From contig NC_092674.1 of assembly GCF_964355755.1 (NCBI RefSeq), positions 7,631,001 through 7,695,000 of the forward strand: a stretch of 64,000 nt of DNA, given 5' to 3'. This DNA comes from Antedon mediterranea. Its lineage: Eukaryota; Echinodermata; Crinoidea; Comatulida; Antedonidae. The position numbers and the translations under genes are program-made. The notes beneath the pieces were generated by a model. The model saw nothing but the letters and a program-made list of their open reading frames with translations. It searched no databases and had not been told where the DNA came from. Positions 25,469-40,400 of the stretch are shown here, piece by piece (the first letter of the stretch is position 1; every line of letters begins with the position of its first letter).

Positions 25469-28400
25469 CTAAAGTAGAAAGATAAGAAAACGTGTTGTGA
25501 ATTTAAACATGAAATGTTCTATTCTGTTGTATGACGTCACAAGAATGATGTATTTATGTGAAGAAATGTGACGATTAATTGCACATGAGTACAAACCAAC
25601 TAGTGTTGTAATAGCTATGCCACACAGCGCAATAATGAAATTGATTCGAAATCAATTTACCTTGAGTTGATAATCAATGGTCAAAGGATTCCTTTGCATC
25701 TGCCTCAGTGTTTCAACGTCGGTTATAGGAATTACAGTTTCTCCACAAAACAACTCTTCAAGTATAACAGCATAGATGAACTTATATTGTTCCTAAAAAT
25801 GTCAGTTAAAAATCTATATTATATGAGAGGGTTCAGTTGTACGATTGTTCGTTTTGGTAATATGTAATGCATGGGTTATCATAATGACCAGAATTGTAGT
25901 AGTATTTAAGTAAGGCATTAAACTACATGGAGCGGTTATCTTTGCTAGTATAATGCTAATACTACAATGGATCCGTTCTTGGCGTGAATAACAAGGAAAC
26001 AACGTGGATTTTGTTCTCCGAATAATACTTTTTTTAAATTCTCATTTTAGGCAAATTACCAAGGAATTCATTCACTATCCTTCTATCAAAGGTGGCAATC
26101 CCGTTCACAAGACAAACACATACACAAGATGCTCCTAATTACAAGTCTTTGGGAGTGGAGTTGCAAATTGTCATGAGAACAAATCCTGACATATGACAGG
26201 ATTTGAACCCAGGACCCTTGGATTGGTAGCCAAACATCATAACGATCAAGCCACAACTTTCTACTATTTCATGCGCTTTCATTATGATTTGGTTCTTTAT
26301 TCTTGTTTTTATATGTCCGAGTTTTTACTCTTTATGTACAGATGATCATTCATCGCATCGGAACAGAAATCGTAACAATGGAAGGAACATAAAAAAAACC
26401 AATATTAATGATGTACAACCTCTGTTTGAACCATTTGAGTACGATTCTGTCTCATTTTTCTCACGAAATTAAATACATCCACTTTTCCTTCTTCTCTCGA
26501 CATGTCGAACATGGCAGCAATAGCAATCACAGTTCCTGTTCTACCGGCTCCAGCGCTAAAAGATAATACATATTGCTGCCAGTTACAGATAGTAAAGATA
26601 AGGCATAGCTGTTAGGCCTAAATTCCATTAATGTGTTAATACAGTAAGCTTGTATTTGTAATACAGTAATTTAGACTTGTGATCAACCATAAAAATTATA
26701 TTATGATAAACTGTGAGTATTGGATTACCTGCAATGTACAATAACTGGTACACTGTTAGAAAATTCCTGCTGAGTTTTGCTAAATGTTTGTATAAAATGG
26801 ACCAACTGCGGGACTTCGTTTGAAATACTTTTGTCAGGCCATTCAGTGAATTGAAATTGATATACCTTATAGATATTCTCGTCATGCCCTACCTATACAG
26901 AATGATAGTAAAGCAATGTTTTGAAATACCAAAAATTTTACATACGCCTAACATTTTTAATTAAATAAACGTAATAAACGTTAATAAAACGTACTTTATA
27001 TGTTTCGTAGTTTTCTTTTTTTGGGCTGCCCATGCTTTATTATTATTATTTTTTTTACATTTGTAGAGTTTAACTTTGTTGCCCTCTTCAAAAATAAAAA
27101 CATCAGTAATTTGATATTCATATGTTTTTGTACAATTGCATTCAATATTGCATATAAACATTAGAAGCTCAGGCTACGCAATTGTTATAACGCAAGTAAT
27201 TTGACCAGACCAAATTGAACTGACAGGATTGGTCAACTTTGTTGTGTTTTATATATGGAAACGAAGCTTAAGCAAAGCAAATGTATTGCTCATTTGAAAC
27301 CATTTGCAAAAAAACAAAAAAAAAAACAAAAAACCAGTAGCATATACTTAAAACGTATTGATGTATACCTTCTGAAGTTGAAAGATACGGGCCACATAGT
27401 AACCGTGGTTCACTTCATTGTCGTTCGTTACAGAAATGTCTCCGTAGACTTTTCTACCGTTTACATCTGGCCAATACTGTTCACATTTTTTCTGTAAAAA
27501 ACATAAGATAATTCAATACGCCTTTTTTTTTGTAAAAACACATGTATCTCTAACAACATTTACGAACTGTGTCTGAAGTCGAAAAAAAAAAAAAAAATGA
27601 AGCTGTGATAATTTTTCTGTTATTCTTTCATTTACGCAAAAATGTTTTGTCACATATCCGAACTATGCGAATACAATCAGAATGAAAATATCTTCACATT
27701 GTTTTGCAGTGTTTATTTATTGCAGCAAAACAATATATAAAAAAAATAAAACTATTTCCTTATTTATCACAGCAATATATTCATCGTTACCGGTATTCGC
27801 TATCAAAGATTTTATCTTAAACAACGTTTAATACCTTGCTTCCTTCAACAAGATTAGTCACTACAACAATAACTCTAGACTTCTCCTTCCACACCATTCT
27901 CCACATATCGTTTACTGACGCCATATTTGGCCCTGCAAATAATCAAAAATAATATTTAATATATGGTGACTTTATTACACTACATTGCATATCTACCTCA
28001 CCTTAAAATATACAATACATATAGATCTGTGTTGAGCAATAACATCAAAGCTACAAACATATATATGTAGATGCATATGTCTATATAAAACAAGAGGAAT
28101 ATTTAAGTTAGAAAAAATAACATTGAAGTCAAAGAAGCTTATATTAAACATTTGATTCATTGGCATCATAATACCAATAATACTGTACTACATAATATGT
28201 CTTGGAACTGTTGCTAGACTAGGAAGCTAGTATCTATTGTATTGATTGTACATACAGAATATATATAATAGGGCCTATTTGTAAGAATCAATAAATAAAA
28301 GGAAAATAGTGAGCAAATTCAAATGTATTTAGAGAAAATAATACAACCATGCTAAAAGCCAATTAAGAGCGGTAACTTCCGTATGACCATTTGCACTCAA

Positions 28401-31400
28401 CGCGGGGTGTAATAATGTTGTAATATTGTGAATTTTGACCAACATATTCATTGTTCTCACCTTGGCAAGCGATAAACTCGTGTGGTGTTCTATAGCCCTA
28501 AAATTTAAATGAAATGTACCGGTTAATGACCGCTTCAATTTTTATTGTTACAAAAAACAATTAGCCTAACCAACTGTTGAAACCGTGTAATAATTTTTAA
28601 ATTCATTACATTTTTATTATAACTTACATCTAGGTACGAAGCATTTATGTAGTCGGATCCAGGAACGTTTTCAATCTGGTCCAATACCACGCGAGTGTTG
28701 TCATCTAAAAATGAAAGAAACAGTATACGTATAAATAGACTATGCTTACGTAACAGCATACGTACCGTATAAATAGACTATATTAAGTAACAGTATATAT
28801 GTATATATGTATAAATAAACTACTATATTTTATACAGCTTTTAACAGTCTATATTAGGTCAACAGTATGCGTATACGTATATTATTATATTTAATTAAAT
28901 ATATACGTATACATAGACAGTTATTAGGCCTATATTTTATACAGTTTTTAACAGTTTATATTAGGCCTATAACAGTATATAAAAGTATAAATCAATTATT
29001 ATATTTAAATAAATATACTGTACCAATAAATAGACAGTTATATGTTATACAGTGTTTTCAACAGTCTCTACGTACGTAGAAGTATAAGCGTAAAAATAAT
29101 TAATTTATTTATAATTACAAATAAACATTAATTAAACTTACATGGAATGACGTTTGCATATCGATTCTTCTTTCTATTTATTGACGATTTAGCGATTGTG
29201 CTCGGGAATGCAGGCAAGTTACCAAGATTCTGAATTGAAATATTGAATATATTTGTTATGATATTATTTAGAAAAGGCTATAAGAATAAGAAAAAAAAAA
29301 TACTTCTTTGCTATTTCGTTGATAAGCTACTGTAAAGTCATCAAAAAGTGGACCGAAAAATGATTCAATCTCAAGCCCTAATTAACTACGCGTCTTACTC
29401 ACCCTCACGGGTACGGTATGAAATAGTACTAGTTGTAAAATGTGCGCATGCGCAAATATTATATTCAGATTAGATTAGTTGGCTTACTAGGCCTTATTTG
29501 TAACATATACTGTTAATGTTAAAAACAGTATATGTTACAAAAATGTAATAGAATCTTCAGCGTACCTCAAACTCTTTCTCAAAGCCATTTTCAACATTCG
29601 TTTGCCGCATCATCACATAGTCATGTAGCTTTGATAACTCAACGGGCTTGTATTCTAGGTTACTGTCTAATTGTGTGTTACCATACACTGGTTCAGAATC
29701 AGGTTCTTGATAGGCAGATTCAGACTCAAAGTCTGGCTCCACGTTTGCAACACATCTACTGTCATCTTCGTCGATACATTAAAAACATAAAATAAAATAG
29801 CATTGTTATTAAAGATTGATCTTCAAAGATTGCAAAATGTCAGCTTTAACTCAGTATTTAAAAACAGGTTAAAGTGAAATTAAGTTGTCTTGGCTTACAG
29901 AAGAATTGTGTTTTTCTTGTGTGCGGAAAAATATATATACAGCTAGGACAAGATCAATACAGTGGTTATATGCTTTATTGTCACTCATTTTTACTTAAAT
30001 GTAACAACATTTTGATGTTACCTCCTGATTGTGTTACTTGTGAAGTGTGAGGTATACCAGAAGATTTCTTACTTCTGCGTCTGAAAGATTTCGAAAAGTT
30101 CAAAATAATAATGTGTAATAATATTATTATTACACATTGGAATAGCTACGATTATTATAATATTTACAATTCTATAAAAGCTTATACAAATTACCGTTTA
30201 ATTAGGACTGCTAGAATCAAGAGAATAACAACAAATGCGAAGATGCAGCCAATTATTACACCTATCGGTATACAGAAATTTAAATGTTAATAACAAAATA
30301 AAAGGTTAATGTTCGTGCTCAGATGACCCTATGTTTTGATACAGAAATCGGAACGTTTCACTTCTCTGTAGTCGATTTGTATTTCTTTAAACGATAGATT
30401 TTTAAAACAATGAACTTCTAAAGGTAGAGTGAATTAACTGTTGCTGTTTTAATATGAATTTATAGATATACTTTAGAAAACACTATCAAACCTTCTTTAT
30501 CATAGTTTTTTGTTTTCTCATTCTTGTTGCTATCTTGACGATCACAATCTATCTCAAACACAAGTTTCTTTGTGTCAGATGTCGTATTAACGTTTAAATA
30601 CGACGCTAATACTGTGAATGTATATTCTATACATGGCTCAATTCCGTCACCAAATATAACTTCAGTTTCTCTTGTAGTTCCTTGACGAAATATACCACCT
30701 GACAGTTTATAATGGTAGGTCACCTGACTGTCTGGTGTGTCGCATGAAGGGTTCCATTTCACCATTAAATGTGTTCCATTTGCAAAATAATTACTTTCTA
30801 TCGATGGCTCTATATACGAATAGAAATAGAATTTGTAGAGCAGGTGTTGTTTTTACTTACACTACAAATAGCAAAAATATTTAAAAATGATTCAACACAA
30901 AAATATTTGTTTAATTGTCAATGCTCTTTGAATCCCTGTTAAATTTATGTTATAAAAAGATAACAAGCAGAAAGTAGTTTTCTTTTGTTTTGACTCGCCC
31001 TCATTAAACAAAGTTTTTTTTAATGACATAAATAAATAGGTCTAAAAGAAATTAATATAATGGGTTGAATATATCATGTTTGCATAGTATTCAACAATTT
31101 AAATGTATTTTTGCATACAAAGTCTAACTCACTTGAGGGTGCTGTTTGTATTCTCTTTGTGTCAGATGTCGTATTAACGTTTAAATACGACGCTAATACT
31201 GTGAATGTATATTCTATACAGGGCTCAATTCCGTCACCAAATATAACTTCAGTTTCTGTTGTAGTTCCTTGACGAAATATACCACCTGACAGTTTATAAT
31301 GGTAGGTCACCTGATAGTCTGGAATGTCACATGTAGAAGCGTTCCATTTCAACAGTAAATGTGTTCCATTTGCAAAATGATTACTTTCTATCGATGGCTC

Positions 31401-34400
31401 TATATACGAATAGAAATAGAATTTGTAGAGCAGGTGTTGATTTTACTTACACTATCAAAATAGCAAAAATATTTAAAAATGATTCAACACAAAATATTTG
31501 TTTAGTTGTCAATCCTCTTTTAATCCATGTTAAATTTATGTTTTAAAAAGATAACAAGCAGAAAGTAGTTTTCTTTTGTTTTGATCCACCCTCATTAAAC
31601 TAAGTCTTTTTTTAATGAAGTAAATAAATAGATTTAAAAAAAAATATATATAATAGGTTGAATATATCATGTTTGAATAATATTCAACAAACTAAGTAAC
31701 ACAATATTAATCGTGTGTTTTTGCATACAAAGTCTAACTTACCTGATGGTGCTGTTTGTACCGATATCTTCTCTCCCCAATTACCAGCAATCTCCTTGTT
31801 ATTAACAACTCGAGCGTTTACTACATAAGCAGTACAACTTGATAAACCTGAAAGTTCAACTTCTAATTGAGAACTGTTTGTTGTTACATTTCGTATATTC
31901 CTATCGATGTCCGAGTATTGCACTTGGTATCGAAGAATAGAGTTACATTGGATTCTATCAGGAGTACTTGAATCTAGCTGAAACAATAACATACAACATA
32001 TTAAGAATGAGTAATAAGTAATAGTAAACAAAAATTAACAAAATATAGGCCTAAAGTATACTACAAAATATTTGTTTGTCTCTGTGTGAGAATTGCTTAA
32101 CTTACTCTCAGTAACATTACGTATAATATAACAAGTTTTATATATTTGTTCAAAGCCTACTGTATAATGTTTAACTAAACTTATCTTACAAAACAATTAA
32201 ATAAAATAATACCTTTAAATCTAAAATGACCATATTTTCTTTAATAGTTTTTAATGTTATTTCTGGTTCTACCAAAGGTTCTGTAGTAAAATAATACGTT
32301 TTGCAATAAGAAAGAACAAAAAGTAATATAACCTATTTTTCCCCTAATTTGTGAGTATTTTTAATCTACTGGCATATTTCAAAACTAAAAAAGACTGAAT
32401 ATAATTAATGAATGTGGTATTATCATAATAAATATATTAATATGTGTATTATATTAAAACAAAATCAGGAAAGTGAACATTAATTGGAATGAGCATAGTG
32501 ATTATAGCAAGCGATTATGACAAATAATATTAGTGCTTACTTGAACAGACCAGTTGTGTCGAACTTGTGTTACTTTTTGGCCCACCTTCAAGTTTACCGT
32601 TTACCATTCTAAATAATTGCGATTGAAACTGAACTTTCGTATTTGGTATTAGATTATAAACTGTCACTAAATTTGAATTAGGACTAGAAGAAGAATTCCA
32701 TTGGTTATCTTCATATGAATAATACCAGATCTTCCGTTTTATAATTGTTCCTGTTCCATAGTCTTCACCAGGAATCCAAGTGACGTCAAACGTTACGGTA
32801 GTTGCTGTCTGCTCTACAATAGTTGGCGGTTCAGTACGGTATGGTAATGCTAAAACAAAAGATAATTATTATCCTCATCATCATAATTGTTATCATTATT
32901 ATTATTATTTAATACTTATTTGTTAAATAAAATGCAGAATATTTTCTTTTTGTAGTTGTAATAACAAAACTTACTCGACTTTCCCTAGTAGGCCTATTAG
33001 AAATTATCTTAAATATTGATTATAATGTAGGTACTTTTATAATACTTTAAAAATAATACTGATAACGTTATCAGTGTAATGTATGCTTAATGTATAACGT
33101 AGCATAACGCATAACGTAGCAAAGAGATTTATACCATAACTATGTGTTACCTATGCTGCATTTAGGTCCAGCCCAGGCCCTATGACATTTAGAGCAACTT
33201 CCATCTTGATTACAATCTTCAGAGCCTTTGCAGTGACATGGGAAGTTACACAAATCACCAAATAATCCAGACGGACATTCAGTACGTGCTATACAGTATG
33301 ACAAAGCAGAGTATTAAAGAATACAGATATTAATTGTATGTGAACATAATGAGTTACTTGGTTGCAAAATAACAGTAATGGGGTGCAAAAAAGAACGTTT
33401 AAATTAATAACTTTATATTATTGTTGTATTTTTAAATACAACAACATATTATCATCATTATATATATTGCATACTTTTAATAAGCCTATTGTAATTGTTG
33501 GTCATAATGTAAAATATAGGACTAACTAGCCTACCTAGACATTTTTCTCCAGTGTAACTATCATTACATGCTGACTCGGAAGAACAACCTGTATACCGAT
33601 CACAATGTCTATGCTCACAGTTACATTTTTGGTGGCAATCAGCTCCATAGAAACCAGCACTGCAACCTAAAAAATAATAAGACTTTAACACTTACGATAC
33701 CTGAACCTAATAAAGAACATACATTGTATAACTAACCTTATGCATTATTTGAAATTAAAATACAAACTAAAATACATATAACTGTCCCATTTATTATTTT
33801 ACAAGAAAACTATAATAGAACTAGATTTCAACAAATAAACAAAAATGTGGTATACTAATATTATGTTTACGTGCAATAGTATACTGTTTTTAATTTCCTT
33901 TTTCGATTTTTTTCTTTCTTATTTTTATACTCGTTTAGATTTGAATAATAAAAATATTTATATTAAAACTAACTTGTTTTACAATCATTTCCTCCAAACC
34001 CATTTTGGCATGCACAACCAACTGGATCAGGTGGACATAAAAGAGATCCTTTGCAATTTCCATTAGAAGCACACACAACGTTGCAGTCACGACCCCAGTC
34101 GTTATTTCCGCAACCTGTTGCAAATAACAAAACAAACCATTGTATTAAAAATCATTTTATGCTATGGTTTGTAAGAATACATAACAATTGTAACTTTGCC
34201 CTATTGTTTTAAATATTTTTAGACGCACCATCATAATGTTAAAGTGCGCCACTGCTATAAAAGTACAGTACCAACAATTATTATATTAGGCCTACTATTT
34301 TGGCAAGAAATCCTGCTGGACAAATGCAGGAAACTGCGATAAACATGCACAATATACATTTTTAAGCAATTGATATAATTTCTCAATTTTTTTTTCTTAA

Positions 34401-37400
34401 AAAAAAATCATTTTATTACCAGTTAGGCAATGAGCGTCTTTGAATCCTGCTGGACAAATACAGACACCCGTCTTATCGTCACATACTCCACCATTATAAC
34501 ATACTGGACAGTCTTTTTCACAGTCTGGAGGATTCCATTTTGGTGAGGGACAAGCTAATATACAAAATACATGTAGTTAACAATGCTCCATATAATGGCC
34601 CGGAAGCGTTTTTTTTCTCCCAAAGACTTTCTCTGAAAGATACGTGAAAGATAGCAGCCGAACTACTTCCTAAATATAACTAAACCTAACCCTCTAAATA
34701 ATGTTTTTTACTATAAAGTAAAAAGAAGTTGATCGTCATGCAAGTCCATAGTCTAATCCATTCGACTACACAGACAGGTCGACTGAAAGCGTATAAAAAA
34801 ATGTATTCAGAGAGCGAGCGCAGATTTTTAGAGGCAGTCTTTTGGAAAAATATTTATATATTTTATCTCATACGCAAAACTACTCAACAGTAATACAATT
34901 ACAACAATATATTTACTTTATTATATTAGCCTATTTACTTTATTTACTTCATATACAAAATCATAAAGAAGTCCATTAAAATATATATAAAAATTAAAGC
35001 CTAAATGTATGTCTGTTTGTATTTAAACGTTGTTAGACAATAACTGTTACAAATTACCTCTAACAATCAGTCTCATGATACCATGGGTAACATCCGGGAT
35101 ATCACCTGTATAACATTCATATACGCCATCATCTTTCATTCGTATGTTCTGAATCACAGCAGACGTATTACCTCTCAGATTGTTTATTTCCTCACCGTAA
35201 TTATGTCTCCAATGTAAATCGTTCATATCACCACCTTTACTGAGATTGATAGTGACAGACTCTCCAATACCGACTGTTATTGTTCTGTACTCCATTCTAA
35301 TTACAGCTGTGAAGAATAAGAGATAAAAATGTTGTTTTAGAATCTATATATAAATTATGGTTAATTCTGACATAGGCGAGCACAATGCAAAAACTTCGGT
35401 ACAAATCTCCGCCTTATCTATCTGAGATGTACCGCGAAACGTAGATTTGATAACATTAGTGTTCACAGCGACGCTATTGTTCCATATTTCTATCTTAGGA
35501 AGATGTTATAATGAGTTTTTTAACACAATTTATGATTTCAACATTAGATTTTCATTTCAATTTCAATTCTTCCCGGTCAAAGTAATTTCCGGGTTTAAGA
35601 TAAGTTCACTGCAACAACCTGGTTTCAAATATTTTCTCTCTTTTATTTTATACACAAGGGAAGGGAGCAGTTTTTTTTTTCTCTTTTGTGGCGCAAACAC
35701 CACTTTTATTCACATTCATATTATCTCATATTACATAAAATCGTATTATTTAACTTGTAAATGTCGTTACAGTTCATAAGTAACATTTTTACATATATGA
35801 ATTCTGTATTACTCCTTTTTTCATTAATTTTCGTATATTTTGTTATACACTTGACAGGATCATCATTGTCATCTATCCCGTTGATTCACACATTTTCATT
35901 TGTTTGTTTTCATTTTACAACCCGGATTATACAATATATTTATATACATGATAAAAAAAAACAATAATAACTCAGTACCACCAGTAACCCGTATCTATAT
36001 ATAAATTTACGTAAGGGCAAAATTCGATAAATCGCGCCTTACTTTTAGAATTTTTACTCGATGGTATATAAAGTTGGTTCGTACTTTCGGTACTGATTTT
36101 AACCACCTGATTTAACCCTGTTTACTAATTAAATTAAGTTAGATAATTAGTTATTGACGATTAAAACGAATTTAGGTTCAACGATTTGCCCCAAATAGGG
36201 ATGTTTTCCGATCGTGGTATACACTGTTTAATGGATGTCCATCTTGAAAAATACCCGCCACAAAAATCCGAGGAGGCTTCGCATTTTCCTATCTCCTCCT
36301 ACGATAATTGTTTTTAATAGCTGAAAACCGGTTGAACAGCTAGAGTACAGCATCATAATGTTGAAGACAGGCCGTTTTTCTTAAAAAAATACTATTTTGA
36401 TAGATTTAATATACGATTATACAAATGTATTGATTTGCGATGAATGGAACATCCCAATCTCCCAGTCTGCCAGAGTTTGGTTTAACACAAATAGTTAAAT
36501 TTATGAGCCCTTGGTTTAACACATACGGTAGGTAAATATATGGGCCCTTTGAGAATAAACTTGCAATACTTTGACAATACTGTAAATATTAACTATTTTT
36601 GGTCCTCCTTTGAATCGAGCATTTCTTACTGTGAATGTTCGTACTGTTAATGTAATATAAAAATATATACAAATAAACTTTATTACTGAGATTGTGGATA
36701 GGCTTCACTGTTAGATATACAAATAAACTTTATACTGACAGTTCCTTCTCAACGTTTGTATTAATTAATAATTACCAATAATATAACGTCGTAGTGGTGT
36801 ATCGTGACATGTACTTTAATATTTCAATCGAGTATGACAGTGACAGTTTTAACAAAGTAATTAAATCGCAAATGTTTTACTGTATTTAGAGGTATATTAT
36901 TTATAGGCCTATAAAACATGAAAAATATATTTCGTTACTGAGTGGATAAAGAATGTTTAACACAAGTAGTTAAATTTATGAGCCCTTGGTTTAACACATA
37001 CGGTAGGTAAATATATGGGCCCTTTGAGAATAAACTTGCAATACTTTGACAATACTGTAAATATTAACTATTTTTGGTCCTCCTTTGAATCGAGCATTTC
37101 TTACTGTGAATGTTCGTACTGTTAATGTAATATAAAAATATATACAAATAAACTTTATTACTGAGATTGTGGATAGGCTTCACTGTTAGATATACAAATA
37201 AACTTTATACTGACAGTTCCTTCTCAACGTTTGTATTAATTAATAATTACCAATAATATAACGTCGTAGTGGTGTATCGTGACATGTACTTTAATATTTC
37301 AATCGAGTATGACAGTGACAGTTTTAACAAAGTAATTAAATCGCAAATGTTTTACTGTATTTAGAGGTATATTATTTATAGGCCTATAAAACATGAAAAA

Positions 37401-40400
37401 TATATTTCGTTACTGAGTGGATAAAGAATATATTTAAAAATTGTTCCTCTTTGTACCTCTCCGCTTTCCCATCCCTCAACCCTAATGTTACATACAAAAC
37501 ACAAATTCAAAAATTTGGACTCATTTTGTGATAAGTTTCTCTTTCGGAAGTAATTCCCAGGGTGCTAATTTTAGTTGACTATACATAAATCATCGTGTCT
37601 ATTTATTCGTTTCTGTAAACGACAATGTATAGTCCTACGGTACGTACATTTGAAATCGCCAGTTTTGTTACGCTGAAATTACTGTGTATTCGAGAACCAT
37701 CTGTGGGCACGACCTAGATGGTACGCGAGCGAAGCGAGCGTACCATCTAGTCACTGTAATTCTTTTTCGGTTAATCGTATCAAATTAGAAATTATATTAT
37801 CATAATCTTATTTCTTAAAGCTACCCATTTTTCTATACTTGTTTCTTTATTGTTATATGTTTCACATTCAATGTTATATAACATATTGCTTTTAAATGAA
37901 TTCCATAAAGATTTACCCACTGGCTTATTTAGTGCAGATAACATTTTTATTCTATAAATAGTAAATGCTGCAAAAGTGTAAATATAATCTATTAGCTTAT
38001 CTCCCGTTCCTAGTATTAATTGTTTAAATGATATATTATTGTGATTTAAACTTACAAAGATACTAAGCATTTTCCTCCAATATTTCTGAATAAATCTACA
38101 ACTAAAAAACAAATGATTTTCATTTTCAATTTCTCCACATTTGTCACACGTTTGTGTTTCCTTAACTTTCCACTGATACAGCCGTTTGTTGGTAGGCAGT
38201 ATTCTATGTAACATCTTATAATTGAATTGTGCTAGTTTCTTATCTTTCATTTTACATACTTTCCGTAACCAAGAAGTTTTCCAATCAATGTTGTTATCAT
38301 TGAAGTACTCTTCCCATTTTAGTTGTGACATTGGAATAATGAAATATTCTTTCACAAACCATGAGTATATTAGTTTGGTAGTATTAATCTCATACTTGGT
38401 CCCAACTAATTCATCATTATCATCACAATTGAAAATATCTACCTCCTTAATAATACGTTTCCATTGAATTGGTATTGCCTTAATAATGCACAAATACTCA
38501 TTTAACCAGTTTGTTTTACATTGTAGTTTCACCAGTATTTCGTTTGATGTTAAAAAAGTGTTCTTATTAACAATGTCTTTAATACTGATAATGCCACTGT
38601 CAATCCAATGCTTGTAGAAAAGCGATTTTTTTTTTAGTTTAACGTAGTGGTTTCCCCACAGTTGCTCATTCATTATATCGTTATAAGTTTCAGGTTTTTT
38701 TTTAGAGATTCTGTTATAATTTATGTAGGCTTTTATCATATTTTTGTAAAACAGTGGAATTTTATCAGAATTAACATCAATAATGTTATAACATGACATA
38801 TTAAGTAAAACATTAACATCACATATTTTTTTAATATAATACATTGGAATATTTTTCCATTTAGCACCATCATCATTCATAATTCTTTTTAACCAGCCAC
38901 ACATGAGTGCGTTAACATGAAGAGTAAAATCAGGCATTTTAATGCCTCCCATCTCAACATCACCAATTAGAGTTTTTCTTTTTATCTTTTCCCTTTTATT
39001 GTTCCAAATAAAATTATATATTAGATTTGTAACTTGTGTATATACATATTTTGGAACATCAGTGATATTTGCAGCATATGTTAATTTAGATAGTGCAAGA
39101 ATTTTCAGGATTATTATTCTACCAAAAATTGAGAGATTTCTAGCATTCCATTGTTTTAAAGTCTTTTCTAGCTCTATTAATTTAACATCCCAGTTTTTTC
39201 TGGTACATTCTTCTGTATTATATCCTACATATATGCCTAAAATTTTGATCGGGTGTTTTACCCAATTTAATTCTAAAGGTCTATCTATTCTGTTCTTCCA
39301 TTTACCAATCCAAAAAGCATTGGTTTTTTTTTTATTTAGTGTCATTCCAGATACTTCACAAAAACGTTCAATTACACTGACTGCTGACTTAATACTTTTG
39401 TCATTACCAACATACAAAACAGTATCATCGGCTAATTGGCTTATTCTAGCTTCTATGTTATTTTCATTATTTGGAAGTTTAATACCCTTATAGTCATCTT
39501 TGTTTCTTATTCTAGATGCCATTACTTCAACCACTAAAATGAATAACAGAGCAGATAGAGGACAACCTTGTCTAATACCTCTTTCCATTTTAAAATTGTT
39601 TGAAACCCAACCATTGTTAACTGTGACACATTCAACGTTATTGTATAATACTTTTACCCAGTTACAAAAGAACATTCCAAAGTTAAACTTTTCTAGAACA
39701 TTGAACATAAAATCTCTACTAATAGAGTCAAAAGCCTTCTTAAAATCTACGGTAATTATTGCCCCTTCGATATCATTACACTCTGTATAATAAAGCAGGT
39801 CTTCTATTAACCGAATGTTTTCACCAGCGAAACGGCCTTTTATATAACCTTTTTGGTCTGAACTTACTATTGATTTAATAACCATTTTAAGTCTGTTACT
39901 TAATACATGTGCAAGAATTTTGTAATCGGTGTTTAAGAGGGTAATGGGACGCCAATTATTCAAATTTTCTCTTTCTCCATCCTTGAACAAAAGGGTGATT
40001 ACACCTCGTTTTTGCGAAAAGGATAATTCTTGAGAATTATAACTTTCATTTAACGCATCGCAAATTAAATGTTTAATATTATTCCAAAAGAACACATAAA
40101 ATTCAACACTTAGACCATCCGATCCAGGTGTTTTATTTTTTTCCATCATTGAAATGGCCTTTTTACATTCATCAATAGTGACGTAACCTTCACAATTTTC
40201 TTTTCTATTTCTGAAAGCTTGTTTATAGTAGAATTACAAAGGTATTTATTAATTTTTCCAGGGTTTATAACATTTTTTGCGTATAAACCTTCGAAATGTT
40301 GTATTTGTTCCTTTAAGATATCAATTGGGCTCGTTGCTAAGCTCCCATCTTTAGTAATTAAACTTTTTATGTGTTTCTTTTTACTTTTGGATCTTTCTAA

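Noticed and set aside
23941-26260. Functional tRNA genes in RPTP1 introns
   Set aside because: A and B boxes are present but acceptor and anticodon stems do not pair well; SINE heads are more likely.
35447-35967. 110-aa plus-strand frame with hydrophobic segments
   Set aside because: It overlaps the boundary of the LINE (target duplication and A tail) and is Phe/Ser-rich from T-rich DNA; no conserved domain.
38222-39790. Plus-strand frames of 81, 183 and 96 aa
   Set aside because: Antisense shadows of the LINE reverse transcriptase, which has all catalytic motifs on the minus strand.
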